Origin: Betaproteobacteria bacterium
Lineage (GTDB): Bacteria; Pseudomonadota; Gammaproteobacteria; Burkholderiales; SG8-39
NCBI GenBank assembly: GCA_009693335.1
Contig: SHXK01000007.1
Span: 1 to 38,562, forward strand
Direction of reading: 5' to 3'
Length of the DNA: 38,562 nucleotides
Shown piece after piece: positions 1 through 6,915 of the stretch (the first letter of the stretch is position 1; each line of letters opens with the position of its first letter). The translations under genes were made by a program, and so were the position numbers. The notes beneath the pieces were generated by a model. The model was not told the origin of the DNA and ran no database searches. It was given only the letters and a program-made list of their open reading frames with translations.

Positions 1-855
1 GACAAGCAGGCCGAACATGTCGATTCGCTCGGTGCGCTGGGCTTCGGCTTCATCGAACTGGGCGGCGTAACGCCGCGCCCACAAGCCGGCAATCCAAAGC
101 CGCGCTTGTTCCGCCTTCCGGCAGCCCAGGCGATCATCAACCGCTATGGATTGAATAGCGTCGGTGTGGACAGCTTTGTCGCCAATCTTTCGCGTTTTAC
201 CAAGAAAGGCATCGTCGGCGTCAACATCGGAAAAAATAAAGACACGCCCAATGAGGCAGCGGCAGGCGACTACGAGCTTTGCCTCGAGAAGCTCTACCCG
301 CACGTCGACTACGTGACGCTCAATGTTTCTTCGCCTAATACCGCGGGACTACGTGAGCTGCAGGAAGCAGAACTTCTCGCCCACCTTCTTTCCAGAGTAA
401 GAAGCAAGCGTGAAAGACTGCGCGACCAGCATGGGCGCCATGTCGCGCTGGCATTGAAAATCGCTCCGGATCTGACTGACGCACAGATTCGCACCATCGC
501 CACGCTGGCCCGGCGCGAGCAAATCGACGGCATTGTGGCCACCAATACCAGCGTGGCGCGTGACGGTGTTATGCATTTAGCTTCGGCGCAAGAACAAGGC
601 GGGCTCTCGGGCGCGCCGTTGCGCGAGCGTTCGACCCACACCCTCAAGGTGCTAGCGCAGGAACTGCAGGGAGAAATCCCGCTCATCGGCGTCGGCGGCA
701 TTCTATCGGGCGCAGATGCGGTGGAGAAACTCGATGCCGGCGCAAGCCTGGTCCAGATCTACACGGGGCTGATCTATCGAGGCCCGGAACTCATCAACGA
801 ATGCGTATCGGCCTGCCTCGCGAGATCAAGGACGGCGAGTTCCGCGTCGCGCTGA
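1..855 (+). CDS. pyrD: Dihydroorotate dehydrogenase (quinone), class 2, 5'-truncated by window edge
   Basis: Membrane-associated flavoprotein that oxidises dihydroorotate to orotate with quinone as acceptor, in de novo pyrimidine synthesis. The frame is open from base 1, so the N-terminus lies outside the window. Visible family signatures are FGFIELGGVTPRPQAGNPKPR near the start, NRYGLNS, the VDYVTLNVSSPNTAGLR segment, the lysine in ALKIAPD, GIVATNTS, GGLSGAPL, LIGVGGI and the C-terminal LVQIYTGLIYRGP. The family normally ends about ten residues after that last motif. The final dozen residues here are therefore probably an unconserved extension created by a 55-nt overlap with the downstream alanine dehydrogenase gene, which is read in another frame. 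Assignment to class 2 rests on these motifs. Confidence 0.96.
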   Translation, partial: DKQAEHVDSLGALGFGFIELGGVTPRPQAGNPKPRLFRLPAAQAIINRYGLNSVGVDSFVANLSRFTKKGIVGVNIGKNKDTPNEAAAGDYELCLEKLYPHVDYVTLNVSSPNTAGLRELQEAELLAHLLSRVRSKRERLRDQHGRHVALALKIAPDLTDAQIRTIATLARREQIDGIVATNTSVARDGVMHLASAQEQGGLSGAPLRERSTHTLKVLAQELQGEIPLIGVGGILSGADAVEKLDAGASLVQIYTGLIYRGPELINECVSACLARSRTASSASR

Positions 856-1862
856 CGCCTGCGGGCGTCGGCGAACTGGTGAAGGCGGGCCACCAAGTCA
901 TCGTGGCGCCTGACGCCGGCCTGGGCGTCGGTTTCTCCGATGAAAATTTCATCAGAGAAAAAGCCACCACCGGCAACCCCTGGGACTGCGAGCTGGTCGT
1001 CAAGGTCAAAGAGCTGCAGCCAGTGGAGTACCGCCTGCTGCGCCAAGGCCAGACCTTGTTCTCCTTCCAGCACTTCGCGCCGGAACCGGCGTTGCTCGAG
1101 GCGGCGCTCGCCTCGGGTGCGACCTTCATCGCCTTCGAAACTGTCGGCCAGGACGACGGCAGCCTGCCGATACTCGCGCCCATGTCCGCCATCGCCGGCC
1201 GGCTCGCGGTACAGGTCGGTGCTTGGTGCCTGCAGAAGCACAACGGTGGCAGCGGCGTCCTGCTGTCTGGCGTCGCCGGCGTGCCACCGGGCAACATCGT
1301 GATCCTGGGGGCCGGCAACGTTGGTTCGAACGCCCTAGCCGTAGCGCAGGGCATCGGCGCCATGGTGACCGTGGTCGCGCGTAGCGAGCGGCGCATTGCT
1401 AGCTTACGAAATGAATTTCCAACGGTGAAATTCAAAATTGGCCTGCACGATCTTACCATCGACATTGCAGCCGCCGACCTGGTCATCGGCGCGGTCCTCA
1501 CCCCGGGCCAGATGTCGCCCAAGCTCCTCAGCCGCGCGATGCTAGGCACGATGCGCCCCGGCTCCGCCCTGGTCGACGTGGGCATCGACCAGGGCGGCAT
1601 CGCCGAGACCTCGCGACCGAGCAGCCACAGCGCGCCGATTTATATCGAGGAAAAGGTGGTGCACTATTGCGTGCCCAACCTGCCTGCCGCGGTCGCGCGC
1701 AGCGCGAGCCTGGCGCTGGAGAAAGCCGTGTTGCCTTTTGTCATTGAATTTTGTTCGAACTCTTTTTCTGACTCCCTGAAAACAGGCATCCAGGTCAAGC
1801 AAGGCAAGGTCAGGCACCAGTTCCTCGCCCGCGACACCGGACGCCCGTTCCATCCGCTATGA
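801..1862 (+). CDS. ald: Alanine dehydrogenase
   Basis: Catalyses the reversible NAD-dependent oxidative deamination of L-alanine to pyruvate and ammonia. The 353-residue protein starts [10 protein letters not shown], matching the canonical family N-terminus, which fixes the ATG at 801 although it lies 55 nt inside pyrD. Likely catalytic residues are Lys70 in VVKVKE and His91 in LFSFQHF; their 21-residue spacing equals that of characterised alanine dehydrogenases (Lys74/His95). The Rossmann dinucleotide site is [11 protein letters not shown] near residue 170. The family also includes transhydrogenase PntA-like proteins, but the length and lack of membrane segments favour alanine dehydrogenase. 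The C-terminal part ([15 protein letters not shown]) is more divergent than the core. An AT-rich patch near 1735-1790 stands out from the surrounding GC-rich codons. Confidence 0.9.
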   Translation: MRIGLPREIKDGEFRVALTPAGVGELVKAGHQVIVAPDAGLGVGFSDENFIREKATTGNPWDCELVVKVKELQPVEYRLLRQGQTLFSFQHFAPEPALLEAALASGATFIAFETVGQDDGSLPILAPMSAIAGRLAVQVGAWCLQKHNGGSGVLLSGVAGVPPGNIVILGAGNVGSNALAVAQGIGAMVTVVARSERRIASLRNEFPTVKFKIGLHDLTIDIAAADLVIGAVLTPGQMSPKLLSRAMLGTMRPGSALVDVGIDQGGIAETSRPSSHSAPIYIEEKVVHYCVPNLPAAVARSASLALEKAVLPFVIEFCSNSFSDSLKTGIQVKQGKVRHQFLARDTGRPFHPL

Positions 1863-1869
1863 AGCACGG

Positions 1870-2226
1870 GTGAAAAGAACTTCGGTCGCCCTCATCGACG
1901 AAGCACGTTGCATCGGCTGTACGCGTTGCATCGACGCCTGTCCGGTGGATGCGATTGCTGGCGCGCAGAGCATGCTGCACACCGTGATCGCGGCCTACTG
2001 CACCGGCTGCGAGCTGTGCTTGCCGCCCTGCCCTGTGGACTGCATCGACCTCGTTCCCCCGCCCGGTCCCTGGCGTCGCGAAGATACCCTGGCGGCGAAA
2101 ACCCGCGCGCGGCGGCGCCAGCAAAGGCTGGTCGGATTTTTTTCTTCGCCAAGCGCTGAACCAAAAACCCGGCAAGCACTCATTGCATCGGCCATCCTGC
2201 GCGCAGGCGTGAAGAAAATTCGATGA
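1870..2226 (+). CDS. RnfB/RsxB-like 2[4Fe-4S] ferredoxin (C-terminal domain only)
   Basis: Small iron-sulfur protein expected to carry electrons through two [4Fe-4S] clusters. Two ferredoxin motifs are clear: [12 protein letters not shown] near residue 14 and [12 protein letters not shown] near residue 44, each C-x2-C-x2-C-x3-C followed by proline. This matches the C-terminal ferredoxin half of RnfB/RsxB, which in many proteobacteria lies next to nth, as here. The membrane anchor and the extra N-terminal Fe-S domain of full RnfB are absent: the sequence upstream encodes alanine dehydrogenase, so at 118 residues this is a stand-alone form. The start is GTG at 1870, eight bases after the ald stop. 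The C-terminal half is basic and unconserved. Its stop overlaps the nth start (ATGA at 2223), implying translational coupling. No other rnf genes are visible. Confidence 0.85.
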   Translation: MKRTSVALIDEARCIGCTRCIDACPVDAIAGAQSMLHTVIAAYCTGCELCLPPCPVDCIDLVPPPGPWRREDTLAAKTRARRRQQRLVGFFSSPSAEPKTRQALIASAILRAGVKKIR

Positions 2227-2855
2227 ATCCGGCCAAGCGACGGCTGATCTTCGAGCGCTTGCGGGCGGCCAATCCACAGCCGACCACCGAACTCGTTTAC
2301 CGCTCGCCTTTTGAGCTGCTGGTCGCGGTGGTGCTGTCGGCGCAGGCCACCGACAAGTCGGTGAATCTGGCCACGGCGAAGCTCTTTCCAGTGGCGAACA
2401 CTCCCGACAAGATTGTTGCACTGGGGGAAGAAAAATTGACCGATTTCATCAAGACCATCGGCCTATTCCGCACCAAGGCAAAAAACGTGCTTGGACTGTC
2501 AAAAATGATTCTTGAAGAATGCGATGGCGTAGTCCCCAGCAGCCGGGAGGAGCTAGAGCGCCTGCCCGGTGTCGGCCGCAAGACCGCGAACGTGGTACTG
2601 AATACCGCTTTTGGCCAGCCGACCATGGCGGTAGACACGCATATCTTCAGGGTCGCCAACCGCACCGGACTGGGGCCGGGCAAGGATCCGCTGGAAGTAG
2701 AGCAGAAACTGCTCAAATTCACGCCGCCGGAGTTCCTGATGAATGCGCACCACTGGCTGATCCTGCATGGGCGCTACACTTGCGTCGCGCGCAAGCCGGG
2801 TTGCCCCGGGTGCATCATCCGGGACCTCTGCGATTACAGAAACAAGACCAGCTAA
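2223..2855 (+). CDS. nth: Endonuclease III (DNA glycosylase/AP lyase)
   Basis: Base-excision repair enzyme that removes oxidised pyrimidines and cleaves the abasic site. At 210 residues it has standard length. The helix-hairpin-helix is [12 protein letters not shown] with catalytic Lys120, and the catalytic aspartate is Asp138 in [12 protein letters not shown]; both positions match E. coli Nth exactly. The C-terminal [4Fe-4S] loop has the family spacing C-x6-C-x2-C-x5-C, ending in CIIRDLC. The start overlaps the upstream ferredoxin stop by 4 nt. It ends four bases before the 3' end of the convergent vapC gene, with no obvious terminator between them. Confidence 0.98.
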   Translation: MNPAKRRLIFERLRAANPQPTTELVYRSPFELLVAVVLSAQATDKSVNLATAKLFPVANTPDKIVALGEEKLTDFIKTIGLFRTKAKNVLGLSKMILEECDGVVPSSREELERLPGVGRKTANVVLNTAFGQPTMAVDTHIFRVANRTGLGPGKDPLEVEQKLLKFTPPEFLMNAHHWLILHGRYTCVARKPGCPGCIIRDLCDYRNKTS

Positions 2856-2859
2856 GGGG

Positions 2860-3294
2860 CTAACCGACGAGCGGATTGGTCACCCGGAAACCCGGAAACG
2901 AATTGAAGTCCCGGTCCGCCGACCAGAGCACCCGGACGCCGTGCTGCTCGCATAAGGTGGCAATCCGGGCGTCGTGAACCTTCGGCCCGCTTACCTTGCC
3001 CGCCTGCAACAGGTTCCTGAGACGACCCCAGTGACCATCGGACTCGGCAAGCAGAACCAGCGTCGGCGACTCAAGCCACGCATCCACCTGATCGAGCGCG
3101 GCCGGAAGCCGGGTCGGCGGGCTGAAGATTCTCGGATGGGTGACAATCGCCAGAAACTCGTGCAAGCAGGGCCATGGGATCGCCCAAGCCCCCTGCCCCT
3201 CCGCGAGCGCAGTGATCCGTGCGCTGGCCGCCTGGTGCCACTCGGAGTCCTCCCGATGCGCGTACACCAGGATGTTGGTGTCGACCGCGATCAC
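2860..3294 (-). CDS. vapC: PIN-domain ribonuclease toxin, VapC family
   Basis: Predicted Mg-dependent endoribonuclease toxin of a type II toxin-antitoxin pair. The 144-residue protein has the PIN acidic residues in order: Asp5 in AVDTNILVYAHR, Glu46 in CLHEFLAI, Asp108 in KVHDARIA and Asp127 in SADRDF. These would coordinate the catalytic metal. The start codon overlaps the antitoxin stop (3291-3294), as expected for translational coupling in which antitoxin is made first. The RNA target cannot be inferred. Its 3' end is only four bases from the nth stop codon. Confidence 0.9.
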   Translation of the reverse strand: MIAVDTNILVYAHREDSEWHQAASARITALAEGQGAWAIPWPCLHEFLAIVTHPRIFSPPTRLPAALDQVDAWLESPTLVLLAESDGHWGRLRNLLQAGKVSGPKVHDARIATLCEQHGVRVLWSADRDFNSFPGFRVTNPLVG

Positions 3295-3536
3295 GCTCCG
3301 CGACCCTCGTAGGCCAAGTCACGCAAGCGGTCCCAGCCCAGCTGCCTCGCTTCGGCGCTCAATCCCTTGCCCTTGAACGAAGCCTTCCGCAAACGAAACG
3401 GGCGCGCACGCTGGCGCTGACTGACAGCATGCCGCAGCCCCTGCTCGATCAGCGAGCGCACCGTCGTCCCTTCCCGGGCAGCAACTCGCTTGGCCTCGCG
3501 CAGCAGGGTTTCTGATATCACCACGGTGGTTTTCAT
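3291..3536 (-). CDS. vapB: VapB-like ribbon-helix-helix antitoxin
   Basis: Antitoxin partner of the PIN toxin, expected to bind it and to repress the operon. The N-terminus MKTTVVISETLLREAKRVAA is a typical ribbon-helix-helix DNA-binding region (beta strand TTVVIS, then helices). The basic C-terminal half (RARPFRLRKASFKGKG) would wrap the toxin. I chose ATG 3536 because the RHH strand begins right there. An in-frame ATG four codons upstream (3548) is also possible. An inverted repeat of the half-site ATATGG overlaps both candidate starts and is a plausible autoregulatory operator. Confidence 0.82.
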   Translation of the reverse strand: MKTTVVISETLLREAKRVAAREGTTVRSLIEQGLRHAVSQRQRARPFRLRKASFKGKGLSAEARQLGWDRLRDLAYEGRGA

Positions 3537-3562
3537 ATGGCTAACCATATCGGAGCATATGG
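3535..3562. promoter_or_regulatory. Candidate VapBC autoregulatory operator
   Basis: ATATGG (3535-3540) and CCATAT (3545-3550) form a perfect 6-bp inverted repeat around CTAA. A further ATATGG half-site follows at 3557-3562. The repeats cover the antitoxin start region, where VapB-type RHH dimers commonly bind. Function is inferred from position and symmetry only. Confidence 0.45.
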
Positions 3563-3633
3563 CTGGCTGTCAATGGAATGACTCAACAGGCCCCCCGATG
3601 CCGAAATGCAAAAACAGCGCTTAAACCGACCCT

Positions 3634-3639
3634 TATAAT
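3634..3639 (+). promoter_or_regulatory. Sigma70-type -10 box upstream of moxR, inside a dyad
   Basis: A perfect TATAAT lies 24 bases before the moxR start; no good -35 hexamer is visible 16-18 bases upstream. The box is flanked by a 6-bp inverted repeat, AAACCG (3623-3628) and CGGTTT (3641-3646), the latter continuing into T5. The dyad could be an operator around the -10 element, or the hairpin of a terminator ending leftward transcription units. An AAGGA ribosome-binding site follows at 3652-3656. Confidence 0.5.
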
Positions 3640-3662
3640 GCGGTTTTTCTCAAGGATCCTCG

Positions 3663-4508
3663 ATGCGCTTCTCCGGCTCCGCAGAGTACGTCTCCACCGA
3701 TGATCTGACGCTGGCGGTCAATGCGGCGATCACGCTGCAGCGCCCCCTGCTGGTCAAGGGCGAACCGGGCACTGGCAAGACCATGCTCGCTGTCCAGGTC
3801 GCCAAGTCGCTCGGCGTGCCACTGCTCGAGTGGCACATCAAGTCCACCACCAAGGCGCAGCAGGGTCTTTACGAATACGACGCCGTCAGCCGCTTGCGCG
3901 ATTCGCAGTTGGGCGACCAGCGGGTGCACGACATCCACAATTACATCCTCAAGGGCATGCTGTGGCAGGCGTTTTCGATGGAGTCGCCCTGTGTGCTGCT
4001 GATCGATGAAGTGGACAAGGCCGACATCGAGTTCCCGAACGACCTGCTGCGCGAGCTCGACCGCATGGAGTTCTACGTCTATGAGACGCGCGAACTGGTC
4101 AAAGCCAAGCAGCGGCCGATCGTATTCATCACCTCCAACAACGAGAAAGAACTGCCCGACGCCTTCCTGCGGCGCTGCTTCTTCCACTACATTCGTTTCC
4201 CCGACAAGGAGACGATGGAGAAAATCGTCGCAGTGCACTTCCCGGGCCTTAAGAAATCGCTCCTGCGGGAAGCCATGGAAGTGTTCTTCGAGGTGCGCGA
4301 GGTGCCCGGCCTGAAGAAAAAGCCCTCGACCTCCGAGCTGCTCGACTGGTTGAAACTGCTGTTGGCCGAAGACATTCCGCCGGAAGCGCTGCACGCTAAG
4401 GATCGCAAGAGCATCATCCCGCCACTGCACGGTGCACTGCTGAAGAACGAGCAGGACGTGCACCTGTTCGAGCGTCTGGTGTTCATGACCCGCGCCAAGG
4501 GTGGTTAG
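3663..4508 (+). CDS. MoxR-family AAA+ ATPase
   Basis: Cytosolic AAA+ ATPase of the MoxR/CoxD type, a class that works with a VWA-domain partner to remodel or activate metalloenzymes and other complexes. The 281-residue protein has Walker A GEPGTGKT at 33-40, Walker B LLIDEVD at 112-118, sensor-1 region FITSNNEKELPDAFLRRC near 155-173 and an arginine-rich C-terminal lid. A good Shine-Dalgarno (AAGGA, 6-nt spacing) supports ATG 3663. Its usual partner, a CoxE-like VWA gene, is found at 9159 on the same strand rather than immediately downstream. The intervening 4.6 kb holds unrelated transport and metabolic genes. The client complex is unknown. Confidence 0.93.
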   Translation: MRFSGSAEYVSTDDLTLAVNAAITLQRPLLVKGEPGTGKTMLAVQVAKSLGVPLLEWHIKSTTKAQQGLYEYDAVSRLRDSQLGDQRVHDIHNYILKGMLWQAFSMESPCVLLIDEVDKADIEFPNDLLRELDRMEFYVYETRELVKAKQRPIVFITSNNEKELPDAFLRRCFFHYIRFPDKETMEKIVAVHFPGLKKSLLREAMEVFFEVREVPGLKKKPSTSELLDWLKLLLAEDIPPEALHAKDRKSIIPPLHGALLKNEQDVHLFERLVFMTRAKGG

Positions 4509-4512
4509 CAAG

Positions 4513-4543
4513 CCCGCGCCCGGCGCGGGTGCACCTCAGGTGC
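4513..4543. terminator. Two adjacent hairpins between convergent moxR and nadX
   Basis: CCCGCGC (4513-4519) pairs with GCGCGGG (4523-4529) across a 3-nt loop, and GCACC (4531-4535) pairs with GGTGC (4539-4543) across TCA. Both sit between the moxR stop and the convergent nadX 3' end; the second straddles the nadX stop. There is no U-tract, so they may pause or protect transcripts rather than act as classical intrinsic terminators. Confidence 0.4.
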
Positions 4544-5351
4544 CGTAGCGCGTACTGCATCCCAGTTCACGGATCGCCGCCAGCGCGGAGAAACAAGCGA
4601 GCATCGAAGTCTTGGGGTTCTCGGGCATCGCCACTGACTCGAACTTGATCTCCACGCGTCCGGTCCGACCCTTGATGACGATGTAGTGGGTGTTGAATTT
4701 CAGCGCCGGATCCGCCACCACCTTCAGTTGTGTGCGGTCGAAACCGATGCCGGCCATCGAAAGTACCGCGGCGATATTCACGTTGGCGGGAAAATGCGGC
4801 ACGCCTTCGCGCGCGCTGCCCTCGAACAGCACCGTCGCGCCGGTGAGCCGGTCCAGGTCCAGACCGAGCTTCTCCACATAGGGTATGCCCTGCCAGGCAA
4901 CCGGCGGCTTGGTCACCACGATGCCAACCTCCTCGGCGCCGGCCAAACATACCGCTTTCAGGGTGTCCAAGCCGCCGATGCCGCCGGAGGGAACGTAGAG
5001 CAAGGCGCGATGCCGCGCCGCGGCCTGCTCCAGACGCTCGCGCAAGGCGTCATCGCAAAGCGCGCCCCCGGAAAGCGCGACGAAGGAAATACCGCGGGTC
5101 AGCAAGGGTTCCGCGTAAGCGCGCACCGCCTCGTGGGATGCGGCCTCAACCACCGCCTCCGGCCGGGTAGCCGCGAGGGCCTCCAGGCCGATGACAAACG
5201 GCACGCCGAACGACTCAGCCAGCAACTTGCCCTTCGAGCCAGAGCTGCGGCCGACGATAGCGACCACCTGTACCTCGCCCAGTGCGCCGTCACGGATGTG
5301 TTCCAGAACCAGGCGTGCAATGACGCCGCCGCCGATGATGCCGATGCGCAT
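4536..5351 (-). CDS. nadX: L-aspartate dehydrogenase (NadX-type)
   Basis: NAD(P)-dependent dehydrogenase converting L-aspartate to iminoaspartate or oxaloacetate plus ammonia. The 271-residue protein begins with a Rossmann fold, MRIGIIGGGVIARLV. Further family features are VVEAASHEAVR near 70, SGGALCD near 94, PSGGIGGLDTLKA near 121 and the substrate-domain signature FPANVNIAAVLSMAG near 190, followed by NTHYIVIKG. It is divergent from the neighbouring Bug/TctC gene, with 61 bases between starts. That suggests a role in using or making a dicarboxylate or amino acid handled by the adjacent transporter. NadX can serve NAD synthesis, but no nadA or nadC is visible here, so a catabolic or amino-acid role is equally likely. 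Confidence 0.85.
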   Translation of the reverse strand: MRIGIIGGGVIARLVLEHIRDGALGEVQVVAIVGRSSGSKGKLLAESFGVPFVIGLEALAATRPEAVVEAASHEAVRAYAEPLLTRGISFVALSGGALCDDALRERLEQAAARHRALLYVPSGGIGGLDTLKAVCLAGAEEVGIVVTKPPVAWQGIPYVEKLGLDLDRLTGATVLFEGSAREGVPHFPANVNIAAVLSMAGIGFDRTQLKVVADPALKFNTHYIVIKGRTGRVEIKFESVAMPENPKTSMLACFSALAAIRELGCSTRYGT

Positions 5352-5412
5352 GTTTTCCCCTTTGCAGAGATTCTGCCATAGTAAGATTCGTCACCAACCC
5401 GGAGGAGGCCAC

Positions 5413-6369
5413 ATGAAACGATTTACTGCCGCAACCACAGGAGTCGCGCTGCTCATCGCTTTGCTTCCTGTGTCGAGCGCGTTGGCGGTCTATCCCGACC
5501 GCCCGATCAAAATGATCGTGCCTTGGGCGGCCGGTGGCGATACCGATAACATCTTCCGCCCCTTCGCACCGCTGCTGCAGAAATACCTCGGCCAGACGGT
5601 GGTGATCGCCAACGTCGGCGGCGCCTCGGGCACCAAGGGCGCCAAGGAAGCGAAGGACTCGCCCGCCGACGGCTACACGCTGTTTGCGGTGCACGACTAC
5701 ATTCATTCCACCTACTACACCGGCGTGTCCGATGTGAATTACACCGATTTCGAACCGGTGTGCATGATCTCCTCGACCGCCTCGGTACTCACCGCCAGCC
5801 CGAAAACCCCTTGGAAGGATTGGGCCGGACTACTGGCCGACGCCAAAGCACGACCGGGCCAGATATCGGTAGGCGCGACCCTGGGCTCGACCAGCCACTT
5901 TTTCCCGGCCTTGGTCGAGAAAGCAGCCGGCATCAAGTTCAAATACGTGTCCTACGAGGGGCTCGCGCCGCGCATGAACGCGATTCTCGGCGGACATATC
6001 GACCTCACTGACGCGAACATGACGCAGAAAGGCAAGGTCGAGGCCGGACAGCTCAAGTTCTTCGCCATCGCCACCGAGAAGCGCAATCCGGAACTGCCCA
6101 ATTTGCCGACGTTGAAGGAACTCGGCGTCAACGTGGTCTACGACGTGAACCGCGGCGTGATGGTCTCCAAGGGCACACCAGCCGATGTGATCGCCAAGCT
6201 CGAATCTTCCTGTGCGGCGGCGGCGAAAGAGCCAGCCTACGCTCAGGCAATGAAGTTGCAGGCAACCGACGTGCGCTACATGGGCCGCAAGCCCTACGCG
6301 GAGTGGTTGAAGGACAACGACGAACTGAACAAGAACCTGGCCAAAGATCTCGGGCTGCTGAAACGGTGA
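5413..6369 (+). CDS. Tripartite tricarboxylate transporter substrate-binding protein (Bug/TctC)
   Basis: Periplasmic solute receptor of a TTT uptake system, binding a carboxylated ligand and delivering it to TctA/TctB. ATG 5413 follows an excellent GGAGGAGG ribosome-binding site and opens a clear signal peptide (MKRFTAATTGVALLIALLP, cleavage likely after ALA). The mature part has the Bug signatures YPDRPIKMIVPWAAGGDTD, the ligand-loop LGQTVVIANVGGASGTKGAKEA, PADGYTLF, and GRKPYAEWLK near the C-terminus. It is 318 residues, normal for the family. An in-frame extension upstream to 5191 is antisense to nadX and was rejected. It is translationally coupled to tctB (stop and start overlap), making this the only Bug gene here with its own membrane subunits. 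Confidence 0.95.
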   Translation: MKRFTAATTGVALLIALLPVSSALAVYPDRPIKMIVPWAAGGDTDNIFRPFAPLLQKYLGQTVVIANVGGASGTKGAKEAKDSPADGYTLFAVHDYIHSTYYTGVSDVNYTDFEPVCMISSTASVLTASPKTPWKDWAGLLADAKARPGQISVGATLGSTSHFFPALVEKAAGIKFKYVSYEGLAPRMNAILGGHIDLTDANMTQKGKVEAGQLKFFAIATEKRNPELPNLPTLKELGVNVVYDVNRGVMVSKGTPADVIAKLESSCAAAAKEPAYAQAMKLQATDVRYMGRKPYAEWLKDNDELNKNLAKDLGLLKR

Positions 6370-6860
6370 GCCGGGATGGAATCGCGGGGCTCGCGGTGCT
6401 CGCCGCGAGCCTCGTGCTGTTCGTACTGACGCTCGACCTGCAGGACAGCCCGATGGTCCCCGTCGGGCCGGGTTTCTACCCACGCATCGTGCTGGGGCTG
6501 ACCGCGCTGCTCTCGCTGGGCTTGGTCATTAGCGACTGCTTGGCCCAGCGCCAGCGCCGCTCCGAGCCGCCCGTAGCAGTGGCCACAGCGGTGGCCGCGA
6601 AAGAGCGACTCAACTATCCCCTGGTAGCGATCAGCTTCGGCGTCTTCGCGCTGTACTGTATCGCCCTGCCCGGCTTGGGCTTTCGCATCGCGACCTTCGC
6701 CTACGTGGTGGCCTCGAACGCCGTGCTGGCGCCACCACGCGGGCTGAAAGGCTGGGCGGGCAGCGTCACCCTCGGCTTACTCACTGCTTTCATCACCTGG
6801 CTGGTGTTCGAGCGCTACCTGTCAGTGCTGCTGCCGCGCGGCAGATGGACGCAGTTCTAA
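6366..6860 (+). CDS. tctB: Tripartite tricarboxylate transporter small membrane subunit TctB
   Basis: Small integral membrane subunit of the TTT importer. GTG 6366 overlaps the TctC stop (GTGA), the usual arrangement, and gives 164 residues; the longer frame back to 6303 overlaps tctC coding and was not used. Hydrophobic segments are visible at about residues 6-25 (GLAVLAASLVLFVLTL), 40-60, 85-105 (YPLVAISFGVFALYCIALPGL), 108-122 and 130-148. The loop DSPMVPVGPGFYPRIVLG is the characteristic TctB motif. Works with TctA (6916) and the Bug receptor (5413). Confidence 0.9.
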   Translation: MSRDGIAGLAVLAASLVLFVLTLDLQDSPMVPVGPGFYPRIVLGLTALLSLGLVISDCLAQRQRRSEPPVAVATAVAAKERLNYPLVAISFGVFALYCIALPGLGFRIATFAYVVASNAVLAPPRGLKGWAGSVTLGLLTAFITWLVFERYLSVLLPRGRWTQF

Positions 6861-6876
6861 TGCACGAGTGCGTTCC
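6861..6876 (-). repeat. Short intergenic repeat, copy A
   Basis: The sequence TGCACGAGTGCGTTCC directly follows the tctB stop. Its reverse complement, GGAACGCACTCGTGCA, matches the two direct units after tctA (8437-8478) and the copy at 20272-20289. It contains a GCAC-TC-GTGC dyad. All copies are intergenic. Confidence 0.6.
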
Positions 6877-6915
6877 ACCTAAGCCGGCGATGATGACGCC
6901 CGCTTCCTGCTAATC

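Noticed and set aside
3633-4511. 292-residue minus-strand open frame
   Set aside because: Antisense to the MoxR gene, with a repetitive low-complexity His/Gln/Val composition.
5364-5376. GCAGA-GAT-TCTGC dyad in the nadX/Bug divergent region as an operator
   Set aside because: Arms of five bases with no second copy are too weak to support a site.
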